Source: Wurfbainia villosa | Lineage: Eukaryota; Streptophyta; Magnoliopsida; Zingiberales; Zingiberaceae | DNA: 64,000 bases | Direction: 5' to 3' | Assembly: GCA_025175895.1 (NCBI GenBank) | Contig: CM046007.1 | Span: 28,291,913 to 28,355,912, forward strand | Shown: in pieces, positions 46,584-59,025 of the stretch | Layout of the letters: each line of letters starts with the position of its first letter | Position numbering within the stretch: the stretch's first letter is position 1 | The notes under the pieces: generated by a model | What the model was told of the DNA's origin: nothing | The model's database searches: none | The model's input: the letters and a program-made list of their open reading frames with translations, nothing else | Position numbers and translations under genes: made by a program

Positions 46584-47824
46584 TATTGGAGGATCGAGGT
46601 TCGGCTAGAAGGGGGGTTGAATAGCCCCGATATCGTAGATGGAAAATCGCTTGCGTATTAATCGTTTACAAGAGTAATTAGCGCAACAGAAATGCTAAAA
46701 CAAAGACAATTAAAATAATACAAAAGACAAAGAGAAAGCAAATGCTAAGACGAAGATGTAACGTGGTTCACGACCCTTGCCGCTAATCCACGGACGATTT
46801 GTATGGCGAATCACTCCTCAACCAAATCCACTAGTCTCTCCTTTAGCTCAACAAGGTGGAGGTAACCTCTTTACAAGAATTCACTCCCTCTTACAATAGA
46901 ATAGAAATAAACACAAGGAAGAGGAGTCGAAGATGTTTAGGGCACTTGGGAGTATGAATGGAAGTTAAGTATTAGCCTCTCAAAGTCACCCAAGTCCTCT
47001 TTTTATAGAGAAGAGACCTTTCTTCCCGTTGGGCATGCAGCAGTCGACTGTCGTCGTTCCAATAGCCTCTGACCACATCAGATCATGACCGTTGTAGTCC
47101 AATGGTAACCTTGATACGATCATCGCTGCGAGTGATCGATCGATTGGCTACGGAGGTTACGCGATCACCTTGAGAATGATCGCGCCCTCGATGACGATCG
47201 ATGGTGCGAATGATCATCATCCTCGAAGTCGACTGTTGGGCCAGAAACTCACCAGTCGAACACCAATCGAGTGCCATCGACTCAGAGCAGTCGACTGATG
47301 TCGGGTAAAACCTCAAACAAATATTTGTTTGAGCATTCGACGCTTGACTTAGCCATTCGACCAAGTTCACCTATGAGCTACCCCGTCCCGGGTTACATTC
47401 GCTCACTCTCATCTGCCATGAAGTCCCTCGCCTCGAAGCTCTCTTCGTCCGACCTCATCCTTCGCCTCGAAGCTCTCTTTGTCCGGCCACGTCCCTCGGA
47501 TGCACCAAGTGCATGACTTCCTCAATGCCATCCTTCACGTCTCGTCCTGAAGTCTGCTTCCTTTGGCTTCACTCCAATGCTCCTCATCCGGCGGTTCCTT
47601 AGATGCACCAAGCGCATGACTTCTGCAATGCCATCCTTCACTGACTCAAGGACCCGAGCCATGAGATGGTGAACCCACCAATGCTATCATCAAGCTAACT
47701 CATGTGTGATTTACTGAGTTCCTACACAACTTAAACACACATATCAAATCAACATAAATATCCTAACTTAAACCTTTGCCACACACATTAAAACCAAATC
47801 ATACTTGAGTTGATTGCCCTAACA
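46584..47824 (-). repeat. 3' LTR of copia D
   Basis: It runs from TATTGGAGG to CCCTAACA on the plus strand and aligns with 50619-51877. A minus-strand TATA (rc of 47001-47008) is present. The palindrome-rich part (47040-47300) is strongly diverged from the other LTR. Confidence 0.92.
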
Positions 47825-48921
47825 ATCTCCCTCTTTTTGATGTGTGGCAACCATGTTTAAATTAGGTAAAATATTAACCAAATACATAAAGAAGGAAAGC
47901 ATGTAAAACAAATATGAGTATCAAACACTCCCCCTTACACATGCTATTTTCTCCCCCTAGCATGATCAACTTAAACACTCACATTTCTCCCCCTTTGACA
48001 CCATCAAAAACATTAAATATGTGTCATATAACATGGCATCAAAGTCTTAATGGAAGAAAATCACCAAAACATGCTGAAAACCACACAAAGCGAGTTCTTG
48101 TTCACGTTCTGATCCATCGATCGTAGTTCGGGCTACAATGATCACACCGATTCGACTTTTTCTGATTTTCGAACCCAAGTTCAGAAATGCACTAAAAATT
48201 CTAAAAAATTTAAAAAATCATGAAATTCGGGGAACACATTTCATATGAGTCCCTTTATCAATGAAAAAAATGATTTTTCAGGAAAATTCAATCAATTATC
48301 AAAAATAAGGCAAAAATTCAAAGGTTTAAAAAAGACTCAATTTTGTATCAACTTGAAAGCTAGTTTTGCCTTAGAAACTTTTCAAAGCATGAACTCTTAG
48401 TTTGAAAAACATGAAATGGTTTTAAATCATTTAAAATATTCAACTATGATCTTTAGGTAATATGTTCATTGATTAAACATTTGTTTTTCCCATAGTTGGT
48501 CTATGATTGCTACGTTATGATACTTTGAATGACCCTTCTAAATGTCATAAGCATTAGTGAATCCATTGTATCATCCTAACATCTCACCCATTGCTATGTT
48601 TTCAATCAAGTTAACCTTATGGTGAATGTGAGATGTACTTAAGGTATTATACTTAACCATCAATTTCATGCAATTTCTACCAGGGTCAAGTATTATCATA
48701 AAGCAAGTATATCATCCATCGTGATCATAACACAAGTATTATCATTCAAATCATAAGTCACATATTATCATGATAATAAAAACAAGTGTCACAAATCATG
48801 ATTCATATCATTATCACCCAACATGCTCATGATAAATCAAATACTACCCAACTTCAACATAAGTCAACCATTTAGCATGATATAAAATAAGTCCAACTAT
48901 GGTTGACTATCCTAGGTTTCT
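47825..48921 (-). other. polypurine tract and 3' region of copia D
   Basis: The plus strand reads atctccctcttttt at 47825-47838, the complement of a clean polypurine tract adjoining the LTR. The rest is AT-rich non-coding sequence where pol would be expected. Confidence 0.75.
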
Positions 48922-50562
48922 CTAACCCTTGAGGATTGACTTGGGAACCCAATATAGATTATTTCCAATAGGGTTCACCAAGTACTCCTTTGGGATCCAT
49001 TTCCTAGCTACAATTATTGTTTTAGATTGTCCTCTAGCAATTAAACAATGGTAGACCTTTTCATTTTTAGTTCCCTTATATCCTAGGCTCTTCTTATTGA
49101 AACTAGCCCTTTGGCTCCCAATAATCATGTTCAGGGTGTTGGAGCCAATTGTGAATTTCTCTAGGGCCTTAGTAAGGAAATCTACCTTTTCCCTTAAAGC
49201 CTTATTCTCTTTAATACATGCATCATTACTACTAGAAGAAATAGCATTATCATGTGAGCATGAATTTTACAATTTTTCTTCTGGATCCTTAATTTGATCA
49301 AGCATGCATTTATTTTTCTTCTTGGCCCTAAATAAATCCTTAGTTAAACTAGAAATCATGGAAATAATCATTTTGGGAGGGAGATTTGTTATCTCACTTA
49401 CCCAATCTTCTTGTTTCGAATCCGATGAGGATGCTCCCCCTACACTTGAGCTCTTCTCCTCACTTGTGCTTGCTTCTTCTCTTTCGGAGGAGGTAGAGGC
49501 TATGTCAATTATCCCCATGAGCACTAGGTGTGTGAAAATTTCTTCCTCCGATGAGGATGGATCATCCCATGTTGCCTTTAGATTTTGCGTTTTTGCCTTT
49601 CCCTTTTCTTTTGATTTCTTTTCTTCTTTCTTCTTCCCTTCTCTCTTCTTGTCCTTCTTGTCTTCCTTTGCTTTGTTCAAGAGAGGACAATCATTCCTTA
49701 TGTGTCCCTCTCCTTGGCAATTATAACATATCACCTTTCTTCTTCTCCTCCTATCATTAGATTTGTTAAACATAAAATTTTTCAATGCATGCCTTACCTT
49801 CCTTACCATATAAGCCTCTTCATTGCTATTCATTGATGAGGAAGATTCTTCATCCGATGAGGAGGGTGGAGTCTCCTTCTTCTTCTTTCTTTTGTCGTCC
49901 ATTAGTGCTACTCCCCTTGATTGCTTGATTGAATCTTCACCTATTCCTTCAAGCCCAGTTTCATGCAATTCCATGGTGGAGAAAAATTCTTCTAAAGTAC
50001 TTATCTCTAGATTCTTTGAAATATAGAAGGACTCCACCATGGAACTCCATTTGGATGACCGGGGGAATGCATCTATGACCTTCATTATCATGTCCCGGTT
50101 GGAGAGCTTCTCACCTACACTTGATAGACCATTAATAATCTCCTTAAACCTAGAATGAAAAGAAAGTACCTTTTCTCCTTTATCTAGTTTTATATTGTTG
50201 AGTTGAGATCGGAGAAGGTCTCATCTTGCAAGCTTGGCTTCGGAGGTGCCTTCATGAAGCTCAATCAACCTCTCCCACATCTTCTTGGCGCTTGAACATT
50301 CTCCAATTTGATTGATTTCTTGTTGAGGTAGCACATTGTAGAGATGGTGTTTTTCTTTTGAATTTGCCAAGTGCTCCTCTCTTTGCTTCTTGGTCCATCT
50401 TGATTTCTCCAATAGTCTCCCTTCTTCATCCCTAGGCAACTCAAAACCGTTTTCCATAATAAGCATGATGTCGAAGTCGATTTCGAAAAATACCTTCATT
50501 CTCTTTTTCCACCAAGCGAAGTCCCCTTCGAATTTAGGCGGATGGATGTTGGAGTCGGCCAT
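48922..50562 (-). pseudogene. gag of copia element D
   Basis: One frame of 547 codons starts at the ATG at 50562 and is broken only by TGA at 50221-50223 and TAA at 49267-49269. The N-terminus has the copia gag pattern (FAWWKKRMKVFFEIDFDIML). In the middle is ENGFELPRDEEG, then an acidic Ser-rich part, a nucleocapsid knuckle CYNCQGEGHIRNDCP (about 49687-49732) and a Lys/Glu-rich segment. The C-terminus IPKEYLVNPIGNNLYWVPKS is almost the same as that of element C gag, which relates the two. Plus-strand frames across it are shadows. Confidence 0.9.
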
Positions 50563-50605
50563 TTCATTGATTGTTGCGGCGGTGAGTCCGACGACAATCT
50601 CCTCA

Positions 50606-50616
50606 CTATGATACCA
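50606..50616 (-). promoter_or_regulatory. primer binding site of copia D
   Basis: The minus strand reads TGGTATCATAG two bases after the LTR end. This differs from the TGGTATCAGAGC of the other copia elements in its last bases. Confidence 0.82.
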
Positions 50617-50618
50617 CT

Positions 50619-51877
50619 TGTTGGAGGGCCGAGGCCCGGCTAGAAGGGGGGTTGAATAGCCCCAATGTCGTAGATGGAAATCACTTGCGTCTTAATTGTC
50701 TACAAGAGTAATTAGCGCAGCGGAAATGCTAAAACAAAGACAATTAAAACAATACAAAAGACAAAGAGAAAGCAAACGCTAAGATGAAGATGCAATGTAG
50801 TTCACGACCCTTGTCGCTAATCCACGGACGATTCGTATGACGAATCACTCCTCAACCAAATCCACTAGTCTCTCCTTTAACTCAACAAGGTGGAGGTAAC
50901 CTCTTTACAAGAATTCAGTCCCTCTTACAATCGAATAGAAATAAACACAAGGAAGAGGAGTGAAAGACGTTTAGGGCACTTGGGAGTATGAATGGAAGTT
51001 AAGCATTAGCCTCCCAAAGCCACCCAAGCCCTCTTTTTATAGAGAAGAGGACTTTCTTCCCGTTGGGCATGCAACAGTCGATTGCTGCATGTCACCAATC
51101 GACTGTCGCCATTCTAACAGCCTTTGACCACGTCAGATCGTGACCATTATAGTCCAACGGTAGCCTTGGCGATGACTCATGCTATCAACAATCAATCTGC
51201 GCGTGTGAGCGATCGATCACGACTATGGGAGGTTACGTGCCCGCGACCACCTTCGAGAGTCGATCGATGGTGCGAATGATCGTCATCCTCGCAATCGATT
51301 CTTTGGGCCGTAAACCCACCAGTAGAACACCAGTCATGTGCCATCGACTCAGAGCAGTCGACTGCTATCTATAGCTGTCGACTGATGTCGGGTAAAACCT
51401 CAAACAAATACTTGTTTGAGCATCTGACGCTTGACTTAGCCATTCGGCCAAGTTCACCTATAAGCTACCCTGTCCCGGGTTACATTCGCTCATTCTCATC
51501 TCCCATGAAGTCCCTCGTCTCGAAGCTCTCTTCGTCCGACCACGTCCCTCAGATGTACTAAGCGCACGACTTTCGCAATGTCATCCTTCACATCTCGCCT
51601 TGAAGTTTGCTTCCTTTAGCTTCACTTCAATGCTCCTCGTCCGACGATCCCTCGGATGCATCAAGTGCACGACTTCCACAATGCCATCCTTCACCGACTC
51701 AAGGACCTGAGCCATGAGATGGTGAACCCACCAATGCTATCATCAAGCTAACTCATGTGTGATTTACTAAGTTTCTACACAACTTAAACACACATATCAA
51801 ATCAACATAAACATCCTAACTTAAACTTTTGCCACACACATCAAAACCAAACCATACTTGGGTTGATTGCCCTAATA
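50619..51877 (-). repeat. 5' LTR of copia D
   Basis: It runs from TGTTGGAGG to CCCTAATA on the plus strand. A minus-strand TATA lies near 51033-51041. The segment 51060-51380 contains CAGTCGACTG remnants and GATCG-rich sequence. Confidence 0.93.
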
Positions 51878-51882
51878 GTTGT

Positions 51883-52262
51883 TCATGTAGGCAGGCTATC
51901 CTATTTTATCTAATGTGAACTTTTGGAATTAAATCGACGTATCTACTCTAATCAGACGTCGAATTTTAGAGCGACAAAGCTGAGAGATTGCTTTCTCAAA
52001 GAGACCCTGTCACATGGTTCCACAATCACCAAGTTGCCCTCTCCTATTGTGTGCCCTCAACTTGAAATAAATCCATTAAGTTCTATGATTACTTATGCAT
52101 CATCGTGGCAAATCGATCTACTTTCGTAGCCGATTCCTCTACGTCTTAGGTCTCTACAGATTAGAGGATTAGTTTCACCTTTCGGTCCATTCCCGTACCC
52201 CTTGGATACAACATAGTTCTTTTGGCATATTGATCGGATAACCACAATAAATTTGGACCGCT
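51883..52262 (-). repeat. continuation of the Athila-like LTR fragment
   Basis: This joins to 46578 if copia D is removed. It has no frame of note and ends at the chromovirus LTR at 52268. Confidence 0.45.
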
Positions 52263-53090
52263 AACAATGTCACACCCCGAGAGTATGCCGAACCGAAAAT
52301 CAAACGGACGACATCTCCCCTGTACGTGGCAACATATCCTGTTTATATAAGGCCCTTGGGCCCACAATAACAATTACATATATAAATGTAAACATAACAA
52401 CATAACAAAGCACAGCGGAACAAACACAACTACAATACAACCACACACCATGCATACCGATATGACTAACACCAAACTAAGAAAACGCCACAATAAAACT
52501 AGAACAAATCGTACAACAATAGCAGTGTCCAACACTACAAATCATCACATAAAACCAAAGACATATCGAGAAATACACGGAATACCAAAAGCCCGGACCC
52601 TTGGAGTTGAGATGAGATGATGTCAGCCAGCAGTGCTTCAAGTCCATCACGAAGTCGGCTACCTGTTACCTGGGCGACAAAAAAACCTAGGGTTTGTGGT
52701 GGTGAGTATAACTCAGCGGTAATATGAGAGAACATGTATATATCAAATATCACATGTAATTCAACAATATAACCTAGAGGTACAACAGGTATACCAGTAT
52801 AATAAACATATATATGCATATACCATATAACCAAATAAACAAGGTAAAATGCAGACATACCTGAACATCCACTACGCTACTCTGATCCAACCTGAGCATA
52901 TATCCACAATATATAACATGAAAAGTAATACTAACTCACACTATGATCATGATACAGGTCAAAGGTATCTAATGGTCTGTCCAACAAGTATACAAGTATC
53001 CGACACAATCGTATAACAGATGCGAGTAGCATGTATGAAGATGATATACAACCAAATACAATAAGCATAGTACAATCAAATGCAACATCA

Positions 53091-53155
53091 CAATATATAT
53101 ATATATCACAATCATCTATATATATATATACATGCATATATGTATATATATGGCA
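53091..53155. repeat. AT/TA microsatellite
   Basis: Two runs of alternating AT are separated by cacaatcatc. The corresponding place in other LTR copies (25890-25930, 33765-33800) has shorter runs. Confidence 0.85.
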
Positions 53156-53626
53156 ATATGCAAAACGCCATAAGACACGACAATGCAACATGCATGGTCA
53201 TGCCTGCGCACCCCTACTCGCTACCACGATCCCAGTGTGGCCTAGGTGGCACAACATGACAACTGTCCCAACTCAACACCAACCACTGCTTTAGAGTGGC
53301 CGAGTGGGCAGTATGAACGAGTAGCATATAAGCATAAAGAGCTCGCTACACAAAGGGGGTCCCTGTTGCTGGCCACTCCTACTGACACTACCTATGAGTG
53401 ATCGAGTGCCACGCACCTAGGACAACTGCACGCAACTCTAACTACCACCTTCTATAATGGTAGAGTGCAGCACAACAAATGCTCTGCCCTCACACCAGTT
53501 ACTCCTCCGAGAGTAACCTAGGAGGCAGGATGACTGATGACCCTCTCAACCACAAGGGAGACTATATCGTCAGTATGCATACAAATGACATGAATGCACA
53601 GTCACACATACAGACATCCACTACAG

Positions 53627-53851
53627 ACTCTCTATTCTATAGAGAGTCATACCAATCTGATCAATGTACTCTCTATCTTGCAGAGAGTCATACTCAACTG
53701 ATCATAACACTCTCTATCATGTAGAGAGTCATACCAATCTGATCGACCACTCTCTATCCTGCAGAGAGTCGTACTCAACTAATCATAACACTCTCTATCC
53801 TGTAGAGAGTCATACCAATCTGATCGACGCACTCTCTATCCTGCAGAGAGT
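53627..53851. repeat. six-unit hairpin tandem array
   Basis: Six units of the form ACTCTCT-N7-AGAGAGT start at 53627, 53668, 53709, 53749, 53790 and 53831, a 40-41-bp period. The spacers alternate between an accaatctgatc type and a actcaactgatc type, so the true repeat is a dimer of about 82 bp. Homologous LTR positions elsewhere have two units or fewer. Confidence 0.92.
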
Positions 53852-55859
53852 CGTACTCAACTGATCATAATAAGCTAGGACTACCGGTCAGTAGCGACAC
53901 ACTAATCACAAATCACCTGACCATTCACACAACACATGATCGATAGTAAACATGCAACCTAAGGGTATTGGAATCAATCCTACATTCAGGACCTTACTTA
54001 CCCACGGATGCCCTTTTACCCAATTTATAAATTAGGTCATCCTTCCATACTCTACTATTTACACATAACTAAGCATTTATAGATTTACTTACATCACATT
54101 TGTAACTCCTAATCATGATGAGGGAAAATGTGATAACAACAACAACGCATATATAACCAAAGACAAAGTATCAAGCACAAGAATAAATAAGAGTAGAGTC
54201 AAGGTAATATGATTATATAATATGATCATATATCTAAATTTGCATGCATCAACAACTACCTGACCAGAGTAGGAAATTACCCACCTGCTATAAAGAATGT
54301 ACTGATTGTCTTCATATCCGAATCTCTGTCCTGAATCAACATCCTGCAACCAAAGAATGCAACATATATCTAAGTTCTATTGTAAATCTAATAGTAGAAT
54401 AAAACCAATTCCTTTATCGAATACAAATTAGAAACCCCCAATCATCAATCTCCAACTCACAGATCGATCAACCCACCATAATTCATCCAGATACAAAGAT
54501 CCGACTAACCAACTGCAATCCCACAGCCGCGCTACCTCCCTAAATCAAACACCATCCAGATGCTACTCTGAAGAAGCTCACTCTACACTACCCCCTTTTG
54601 AAAACCCACCGTCGATACCAATACACCACACTCTATCAGTCCTTTCTCACTCTACCACAACCGAGCAAACCATTACAATCATCCCAATAGCATACAAATA
54701 ACCAAACTCACCCTCAAATCCCTTGGTCACAAAATAGCTTAGCTTCATGCCAAAACAAGGAAAACAAATCGCGACACCCACTGCACAAAATAGATAACTC
54801 CATCACGGCTGTGAACCAAGACTAGTCACTCTCAATCATCACAATTAGGAACATTTACAAAGGGATTTATCTCATACACAACATCAACCAAAATTAACAA
54901 CAGTAAAGAAAAGGAAGATAGATTAGCTTACCAGCCCTTAGTAATTCCACCGGCAGCCACTATTTTCCTCCTTATATCCTGTTCACCGCACAAGACCACT
55001 GCCCATATTGACAAATCAACTCGGTGAAGAAAAAATCCCATCTTGAACCTAGATCTCATCCAAAGTAAGGAGAGGAGCAGCGCTTACCTATCTCCGGCGA
55101 CCACCGACAGTGTAATCCACAGAATCGACAGCCACCTTCTCGTCTCCCTTGTACACAACCACACAAAAACTCTAACATAGCCCACTATCCGGCTTGCTCC
55201 ACCGCTCGATTCACAAAAATTTGAAGCTACGCCGGCGATACTCCTCCCCCAAATCAATCTGTTCACTGGAAATCCTACTGCCCTAACCTTGCTCCGGTGA
55301 CCACCATGAGACCCGTGGCAGTAGCTTTGTTCACAACCCTAGATCGGAACCCTAGATCGGAACAAAGTGCAGCCGCCACCGACACAACCTCCCAGCCGCA
55401 AGCACTCACCATCGGCTTGTCCATGGAAGTCATCCAAGCTGACGGTCACTGCCTGCCGTAAGGAAGAAGAATGAGAGGAAGGGGTCGACTGCGGCGAGAA
55501 ACAGAAACACATGGGAGTTGTCGCGTGGAAGAAGACCATCAAGCGGTGGAGGTGCGAGAGAAGAAAGATCACGAGAAAATGAAGGAAGAAATAACGCTGG
55601 GGGGATTATAGAGCGACAGTGAGGAATTAAAGGACGGGTTTAAAACGGGTCGGCTTAAGCTTTTAAACAGATCCATTTAAAAGCTATTAAACTTAGGTTA
55701 GGTTTAATTAATCCCATAAGCTCCAACCTAGGTTAGGTTTGATTTATCCCTAACCATCCATCATTTTTTTTCACTCTTTAGCCATTCCTTTGCGGTATTT
55801 TACATTCTCTCCCACTTAATAAAATTTGGTCCCCAAATTTCATACTTAAATGTAAGAAC

Positions 55860-56113
55860 CAATACAAGAAATTTTTCGGAATCATCACATACCTCATCAA
55901 TATGTGCTGCCATCCAACTTTTACAAGTCGGATGGTTTTGTTCCGCATTATTGCTCCTTGCGACCAAGAATTCGCATAGGAATATTCTCTTAGGTCGCAT
56001 TAGGCTGAAGTGGAATCGGAACCTCTTTCAGAACACGATCTGAATGCGACACGTATTTCCTCAGCATAGCAACATGAAATACATTGTGAACGCCCGTAAG
56101 TGTCGGAGGTAAA
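55860..56113 (-). pseudogene. chromovirus integrase C-terminal fragment
   Basis: The minus strand encodes PPTLTGVHNVFHVAMLRKYV, the conserved segment after the integrase core in Tekay/Del-like elements, then IPMRILGRKEQ. Stops break the frame near 55995 and beyond. It is truncated at 56113 by copia B. Confidence 0.85.
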
Positions 56114-57321
56114 TGTTGGTGCAACAATGCCCCAAGCATTTATATATTTTGATGTTTGGATAATCATCTAAGTTAGGCAATGTTTTGTGATCTAATTGTA
56201 AACATGTTTAAGTGACAGGAAAATCCAAGTATGAAGACTTGGTAAAAGACAAGTCCAAGTGTGATCTTGCAAAGAGAAGTCAAGGAAAGGTCTTGGCAGC
56301 GGAAGTCCAAGCATGTAGTCTTGGCGGCGTAAAGTCCAAGCAGTCCTTGGAAAAGAAAGGCCAAAGGAAAGTCTTGGCGGCATAAGTCCAAACATGTAGT
56401 CTTGGCGGCGTAAAGTCCAAGCGTACTTTGGCAAAGAAGAAACCCAAAGCATGACGAAACCAAAGGAAGCTTTTGAAGGCAAGCGCATGGATGGAGTCGT
56501 GAACTCAGAGAAATCCTAGAGGCGCAAGGCTGATGGGAAGCTAGAAGGTTAAGTCTAGGCTTAGGTTATGTTTTCAAGTATGAATTAGTTATACTTGGAG
56601 TGTGCCAGTCGACTGGAACATGGTGTCGGTCGAACTGGCCCTTAAAATGCAGCATTAGAGGTTGGGAGGTCGAGCGGATCGGGAGTTATCCCAGGCGGTG
56701 AGAGTTGACTTGCACCCGATCACAAGATGCCGGGCAATGATCGCCATTATTGGCGCCGATCGCCATAAATCGGCCGTGGCCCGCGGGCGGCTACTGGCAA
56801 GATTAATCGAATCGCCATTGTTGGCGGATCGATAGTCTTCCCATTAGCGCGACAACGGCAAAATCCACGAATCTGGTCGTTTAGAAGCCGTTAGAATCGG
56901 GATCGATGTAAGTCATCAATCGATAGACCTCCAACGGGAAAAAGAGGCTCTTTCCTATAAAAAGAGCCCAAGGGGAGCAAGAAGGGGCTAATGCTTATAT
57001 TCTGATCATTCTTCTAAGCTCCCACAAGTTTTTCAAGCTTTCTAAGTGTATTAATCTCCCTCCTCCTCTCAAATCTTCATTGTCATCTTTTGTAAGAAGA
57101 GGAGGTCTTTGTAAAGAGAAAGCTTCTTAGTGGAATTGCTTGGGTTGATCCACCTTAAGGATCGCCGTGGAGTAGGAGCGTTATCTCCGAACCACGTAAA
57201 GGTCTTGTTAGCATTTCTTTTTGTTTTTACATATATTATTTGTGTTTGCTTCCGCTAATTACTCTTGTAGAAACGAAAAGCGCTATTCACCCCCCCTCTA
57301 GCTTCCAAACGATCACCAACA
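56114..57321 (+). repeat. 5' LTR of copia B
   Basis: 1,208 bp with perfect 8-bp terminal inverted repeats TGTTGGTG and CACCAACA. Repeats of the aagtccaag...cttggcggcg type lie at 56220-56440. The middle (about 56610-56880) is GATCG-rich and unlike the CAGTCGACTG-rich middle of the element A LTR. Confidence 0.95.
56956..56964 (+). promoter_or_regulatory. LTR TATA box
   Basis: TATAAAAAG lies about 360 bp upstream of the LTR end and is conserved in position with the element A LTR. Confidence 0.65.
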
Positions 57322-57323
57322 AG

Positions 57324-57335
57324 TGGTATCAGAGC
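57324..57335 (+). promoter_or_regulatory. primer binding site of copia B
   Basis: TGGTATCAGAGC lies two bases after the LTR end. Confidence 0.93.
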
Positions 57336-57372
57336 CCGGATCGCTTAGGAAGATCTAACCATCAACCGGAGC

Positions 57373-59025
57373 ATGACATTTCAAGAGGGATATAGCACGG
57401 CAAGGCCTCCGTTTTTCGACGACAACGACTTCGGCTATTGGAAAGGTAGGATGGAATACTATCTCATGAATGACATAGAAAATTGGTTTAGTATTGTAGA
57501 TGGATTCAAAAAGCCGGTCGACGAATTCGGAGCACCACTACCGACAAAAGATTAGACAAGAGAGATGGCCAAGAAAGCACAAGCAAATGCAAAAGCAATG
57601 ACCACACTTCAATGTGGTCTATCCAAGGAGCAACTCTATAAGGTCGGGCCCTTCAACTCCGCAAAAGAGCTTTAGGAGAAGCTCATCGAACTCAATGAAG
57701 GATCCAAAGAGACAAGAAGGGCCAATAGGGATCTTTTGATTGGCCAACTCCAAAGCTTCACTATGAAGACAAACGAGACCGTTAGCCAAATGCACGGGTG
57801 TTTCAAGGAAGTAGTCAATGGACTACACGTTATAGGTGAAAAGGTCGACAACCGTGACCTTGTAAGGTATGTATTACAAGCTTTCCCTAGGACCACCTTA
57901 TGGGCCTCAATGGTAGATGCCTATAAGGTCTCTAGGGATCTTTCATTAGTCAAGTTAGATGAACTTTTTTGTGAATTTCAATTACATGAACAAGCTAACA
58001 CTTCATCCAAAGAGAAGGGTATAGCTCTTTTTGTAGGAAAGAAGGAGAAGAAGAAGAAAGAGAAGAAGGAAGTGTCCTCCTCATCTGAATCCGAGGAAGA
58101 CTCATCAAGTAGTGAAGATGAGTTATCGGCAAGCGAGGTGGCACATTACGTCAAGAAGTTTGGTGGGAAGTCAAGGAGACTCACCAAGAAAGATGTGAAG
58201 AGGATGTTCCAATCCTCAAGAGGTAAATCTTCAAATAATTCAAATTCTTCATCTAATGTAACTTGCTATAGTTGCAATAAGAAAGGGCACATCAAGCCAA
58301 ATTGCCCGGAACTAAAGAAAAAAGAGGAGAAAGAAAAGAAGCATAAGGAGAAGAAGGAAAAGAAGGAAAAGAAGAAGAAAGAAGCAATGGTGGCACAAAC
58401 ATGGGACACTCTAAGTATGGAGGAGTCTTCCGACGATGAGGAAGTATGCCATGCCACCCGGAACCTAGCTCTTATGGCATTAGAGGAAGAAGCCGCAAGC
58501 TCAAGCGAGGAGTCCTCTTCCTCTTCAAGTGATGAATCATCATCAAGTGATGATGATGAGGTAAACAACTCACCTAAAATAGATTTACTTTATAAGACTA
58601 TTGCATGTTTACAAAGTGCTTTAAATAGATCAAAAATTAGGGTTAAGGATCTAAAATTAGAAATCAAATCACTCAAAAGTGTAGATTCATCATGTTGCAA
58701 ACAATCTAGTGATATTGATGAATGTACTCTTAGGGATGAAAATGATGAGTTAAGAAAAGAAATAGGTAAATTAAGAGCATGCCTAGAAAAATTCACTAAT
58801 GGTTCTAAATATCTAGATATGATTATTAAAAATCAAAGGGCAATTTACAATAAGGCCGGATTAGGATATAGACCTAAGGAGAAAGAGGTAGCATTTGCAT
58901 CCCTTGTTAGTAGAAAATCAATGATTAAAAGCAAGGGGAGAAAGGCATGGGTACCAAAGAAATTTATAATTGATGCTAGTGGTCCTAAGATTTGGGTACC
59001 TAAGGATTGTGTTTTTCTGACATAG
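57373..59025 (+). pseudogene. gag of copia element B
   Basis: The ATG at 57373 opens a frame of 551 codons with stops at 57553-57555 (TAG) and near 57673 (TAG, where relatives have Trp), then open to the TAG at 59023-59025. The N-terminus has FGYWKGRMEYYLMNDIENWF, the middle a gag-UBN2-like region (LQAFPRTTLWASMV), then Lys-, Ser- and Glu-rich low-complexity segments around a nucleocapsid knuckle CYSCNKKGHIKPNCP (about 58264-58308). The C-terminus KIWVPKDCVF leads straight into protease in the same frame. Minus-strand frames opposite it are shadows. Confidence 0.9.

Larger units (their letters stand above)
46584..51877 (-). mobile_element. copia element D (gag-only)
   Basis: LTRs of 1,241 and 1,259 bp, a minus-strand primer site, gag pseudogene and polypurine tract are present. 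A perfect GTTGT target duplication is at 46579-46583 and 51878-51882. At 5.3 kb it has no protease, integrase or RT. The left LTR starts TA instead of TG and the right LTR ends TA instead of CA, both transition changes. Confidence 0.95.
52268..55804 (-). repeat. 3' LTR of chromovirus 3
   Basis: On the plus strand it begins TGTCACACCCCGAG and ends GGTATTTTACA. The complement of the polypurine tract (ttctctcccactt, 55805-55817) follows. It contains the expanded hairpin array at 53627-53851 and an AT microsatellite at about 53091-53155. Confidence 0.9.
52268..56113 (-). mobile_element. chromovirus 3, 3' end only
   Basis: A full 3.5-kb 3' LTR and about 300 bp of internal sequence are present on the minus strand; the rest is removed or displaced by copia B, which begins at 56114. 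The LTR aligns with the other chromovirus LTRs but is clearly older than the pair in chromovirus 2. Confidence 0.88.

Noticed and set aside
53627..53851. CRISPR-like array of regularly spaced palindromic repeats
   Set aside because: The spacers are themselves repeated and alternate between two types, the array lies in a plant LTR, and there are no cas genes.
52268..55804. Solo LTR interpretation of this repeat
   Set aside because: A polypurine tract and integrase tail adjoin its right end on the minus strand, so it is a 3' LTR with internal sequence attached.
58266..58568. Reverse frame rich in Ser and Phe opposite gag of element B (likewise 49304-49760 opposite gag of D)
   Set aside because: Mirror of Glu/Lys/Ser-rich gag low-complexity sequence.
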